From positions 79,579-143,578 of the forward strand of contig MEHQ01000638.1 of NCBI GenBank assembly GCA_008828725.1: a DNA stretch of 64,000 nucleotides, written 5' to 3'. The notes under the pieces are model-generated. The model was not told the origin of the DNA, ran no database searches, and saw only the letters and a list, made by a program, of their open reading frames with translations. Shown in pieces: positions 61,055 to 64,000 of this stretch (within the stretch, counting starts at the first letter, position 1; every line of letters begins with the position of its first letter). The position numbers were made by a program, and so were the translations under genes. This DNA is from Saccharina japonica (lineage: Eukaryota; Sar; Phaeophyceae; Laminariales; Laminariaceae).

Positions 61055-62110
61055 CACAAGCGCGACGTGAGCGCTGGCGGGCGCAGGCGTGTAGAGGGGA
61101 TAGCGTAAGGGATCAGTGGCCGGTGTGGCATCTTGCAGCTGCTTCCTCGAGGAGGGGAGACAGTCGCACGGAGTCAACTATGAACGGGGAAACAGCACGA
61201 ATGCGAACGACGCGAAGAGCGCCCTCTAGCCGAAAATATTAGGAGTATCATATTCTTATAAGACTAGATGGCCCGGGGAGGCGGGGGGCTGTACCCTGGC
61301 CACTTCCAAAGTGTAGGGTTGTTTATTTCGAACGACAGGAAAACAGTTTCTATTGCCCTGCTGCATCCAGTGTGCGGGCTTGCAGAAACGTTGATTTACC
61401 GCCGATGTCCTGCTGCACCAGCTCAGAGCGAAAGGCGGATCATACATACGAACATACAGAAAATCAGACATGTGTACTTTGAACGCAGCCGAGCCCGCCG
61501 ATGCAGCGAAAGGCGGGCCACACGTATATATTCTACAGATCACATATGCATACTCGTGAATTCACGATCCGTCACGAGAAGGACAAGACAGACCAAACGC
61601 ACACTGCAATGGCGGTGTGTTGTCTTAGGTACTTGTACCTGCACGTGTCTGGCAGTACGAGTCCTGGTATATGGTACCCATCAAACTTTCAATCGTGTGT
61701 GGGTAAATAATGTGTTGTTCGGCGGCGTACGGTGTACTGATTCAAACATTAACCTTGTTTTTATCGTGGGTGTTAAATATACCTGCACCTACACACCCGG
61801 CAGAACGAGTCATGGTACCTGGCATCTCTCGTGGATGCTATCGTGTGTGGGTGTACGACGTGTTGTTCCCTGGTGTACAGTGGTTGATATAAACCGGGTA
61901 TCCCTCGTGGATGCAATGAAACTCCTACGGATCGTGTGCACCATCGAGCGCCACTACTTCTATATCTTCAAAACGCAACATGCTACCAATTGGTTCGACG
62001 AAACGTAACAATTGGTCGCTGGTGTGTAGAACGCAGACAACATGAAATTTCGTTTCCTCGCCAATCGCAAGAAACATACCACTTTTCAAGTTGACATCTA
62101 TCAACAACAC
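61055..62110 (+). repeat. element Y, copy 2
   Basis: It is homologous to 41015-42095 over its whole length, with clear divergence and several indels, and carries the same internal ~140-bp duplication. Element X does not precede it here, so Y moves or was copied on its own. Confidence 0.8.
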
Positions 62111-62779
62111 ACCGATGGCGTCACGAACTCTGAATGCGTCGCGCTGGTTATAGGGGCTCTAACCCACCGTAGTGTCGATGATATGTGAAGGATGCCGAGT
62201 AGGCGTCTAATAAAAACACATTTGGCAGCTGATGCGCCGAAAATACACGACAAAAACTCCTTTGATCACTCTCCGATGGCCCAAAACATACATATTTCAA
62301 GTCTCTTGGACGAAGACGGTAGGATGCCGTAAGAAACCACTAACCACCTAGAGTACAGATCGAAAGGATAGCTTCGAGGCCGCTTTGTATATTTGCTGGC
62401 CTTGCCTAGTGCCGAGTGGGTTAGTCGTAGTACCTCGTACCAGTATACATTCAAAATATTGCACGTATAGTTCTCGTATACAGTACCCGGTGTAAGGAAT
62501 ATGTACACAATATACGTATCGTTCTAGTATAGTGTCAAGGCGTATATCATCGAATATATTTGCGTAACTATAAAACAGGCAACAAGATGGTGGCGTATTG
62601 TACCCGTCACTATCTCCAAGGTCAGATAGTGGCGAGACACGCCTTTCTATTGGATTTTGCAATTTTGGGAACATAGTGAACGTACTTGGGTCTCCATATG
62701 AGGGGTACACACCTTTTCTTTGGCACTATGATAATGAGATAGCGACGAACGAGCGACAAATTGGTGCATAAACGTTTGG
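62111..62779. other. gene-free stretch
   Basis: No gene is recognised. Confidence 0.4.
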
Positions 62780-62905
62780 TCTAAACCAATTGATTTCAAT
62801 TTTCACCATATCCTTTGATTTCTATTATCAAAACTCGCTTGATTTCAATTTGCATTAAATCACTTGATTTCCATTTAAATAAAACCACTTGATATCAACT
62901 TTGTT
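62780..62905 (+). repeat. 25-bp AT-rich tandem repeat
   Basis: Units starting TTGATTTCAATTT/TTGATTTCTATT are spaced 24-25 bp, about five units. Confidence 0.85.
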
Positions 62906-63039
62906 TTTTTTTTTTACCCGGACTTTTAAAGCCGCAGTAGATACCCAAAGAGTTGCAACCTTGGGAAAACATGAGAGGTCTCGATGGCATTCTTTTAGTT
63001 GGGCGACTGACGCATGCTACCGTAGAGGTGCACGTTGAT

Positions 63040-63190
63040 TTTTTTTCAAGGATGGTCACCTGAGGAGCTCTATACCTTACCAGAAAACTATTTTCGGAAG
63101 AAAAAAAAATGCTACCCGATCAACAATTCCGTGGCCTTCCGTAAAAAATGAAAACAAGTGCAACGCAGGAATTAACATCTGACGATTTTG
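63040..63190 (+). repeat. dispersed repeat, copy 2
   Basis: It aligns with 53353-53500. Here too a tandem repeat lies just upstream (62780-62905), though of a different unit. Confidence 0.65.
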
Positions 63191-64000
63191 AGTTAAGGTG
63201 CGCCTTCATTCCGATTGTTTTTCAGCGAAAGTGTGCTGCCTCTATCGCAACACGCGTCGACTGCAACCAACGTCCGCTAAGGCGAGCGCTCAGGACAGCG
63301 GCCAGTACAGAAGTTGCAAAAAAGGTGGGTGTTGAGATAGGGCGCGTGGCATTTAGTGTATTGCAGGGTAGCTGCATGGGTGTAAGTTGGACGTGCGTTT
63401 CGCAGTAAGGGTTCTGCCGTCTTTCAACTAATCGTGTGGAAACCGAAAAAAAAACTCTCAAACTGGGTTTCGACCGAAAATATTAGCATGTCCCCAACTG
63501 GGGGAAAGTACATAGTTTTAGATAGCATACGTAGCATGTAGAGTGTTTATCTGCATGCGGTCCCAGTGGCACTTTATCGATTTTGCCTGACTTATTCCGC
63601 CCCTTGGCAATTTCAGCCTAACAAAGTACACGGAATGCGGCCATCCTTGGTTCACGCACGTGGCATGTCGGTTGAGCGGATCGCCGCCGTCCCGCCTGCC
63701 TGTGAAGTTTTGCGTTAGTAGCACTCATTAAATCCGTAATAGATCGTGATATGATAGACTCTATGTACTGCTGCTACTACTACGGCTGTATGTGTCATCT
63801 GTGTGTCGGTAAAGTCTACCCCCTTCATCCTGATTCAATGGTTTGTACTTGAACAACAAGAACACATATAACTGCTGCTGTGCCGATCTGTACTGCTGAT
63901 GTTGCTGCTGCAGTAGAATACGTCTGACGCACTCAGCTACTTGGCGCTTCGATCCTATCAATAATCCATAGAGCTAAAAGGGAATGACCGTACACGGGGT
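63191..64000. other. gene-free stretch
   Basis: No gene is recognised up to the window edge. Confidence 0.4.

Noticed and set aside
41229-62008. Two ~240-codon open frames at the same place in both Y copies (41229-41945 and 61268-62008), apparently a conserved protein starting MARGG and ending with a VDAMKL region.
   Set aside because: The first ~100 and last ~40 codons are in register, but the middle is frame-shifted between copies (internal repeat unit 1 of one copy reads in the frame of unit 2 of the other). The reverse strand is about as conserved. Treated as DNA-level homology.

Overview
The window looks like eukaryotic nuclear DNA, gene-poor and repeat-rich, most likely from a brown alga (Phaeophyceae) or a close stramenopile relative. 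The inference rests on three signals read from the sequence: a protein made of EsV-1-7 cysteine/histidine repeats (C-X4-C-X16-C-X2-H-X12, the motif known from brown algae and their phaeoviruses), a protein made of about sixteen 27-residue ankyrin-type repeats of the CPWDE...GHLEVLQWAR kind that are abundant in brown algae, and interstitial TTAGGG tracts. No bacterial operon structure, tRNA, rRNA or CRISPR array was seen.

Layout. 1-7.4 kb: almost empty, except for a 56-nt exon (858-913, minus) that is a paralogue of the first exon of the ankyrin gene. 7.48-8.40 kb: three ~290-bp units in alternating orientation, each carrying an internal telomeric tract. 10.0-12.4 kb: a dead LINE. 14.7-15.6 kb: five tandem copies of a ~184-bp satellite. 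18.8-22.1 kb: a two-exon ankyrin-repeat gene on the minus strand. 22-33.7 kb: no recognisable gene. 33.7-34.5 kb: a direct repeat pair with CTG tracts. 36.7-37.5 kb: an intact single-exon endonuclease/exonuclease/phosphatase (EEP) fold gene. 38.9-42.1 kb: decayed elements X1 and Y1; X recurs at 47.5-50.1 kb and Y at 61.05-62.1 kb. 44.50-46.30 kb: a non-autonomous hAT-like transposon with an 8-bp target duplication. 46.9-47.3 kb: GA/CTG-rich tandem repeats. 51.0-52.5 kb: the EsV-1-7 repeat gene (minus). 53.0-56.2 kb: two stacked LINE 3' fragments, a 113-bp MITE inside one of them, and ~30-bp minisatellite arrays on both sides. 56.8-57.3 kb: a coiled-coil gene fragment. 58-64 kb: mostly repeats and unassigned sequence.

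The three convincing genes (ankyrin, EEP, EsV-1-7) do not form an obvious pathway. They are isolated genes in a repeat landscape. Two of them are internally repetitive proteins whose repeats are visibly being duplicated. The most useful gene-model result is that the ankyrin gene has a short upstream exon: its 56-nt length, phase and donor are matched by a second copy at 858-913, which implies another ankyrin gene leaving the window on the left. The most unusual DNA structure is the alternating telomere-tract unit at 7.5-8.4 kb.
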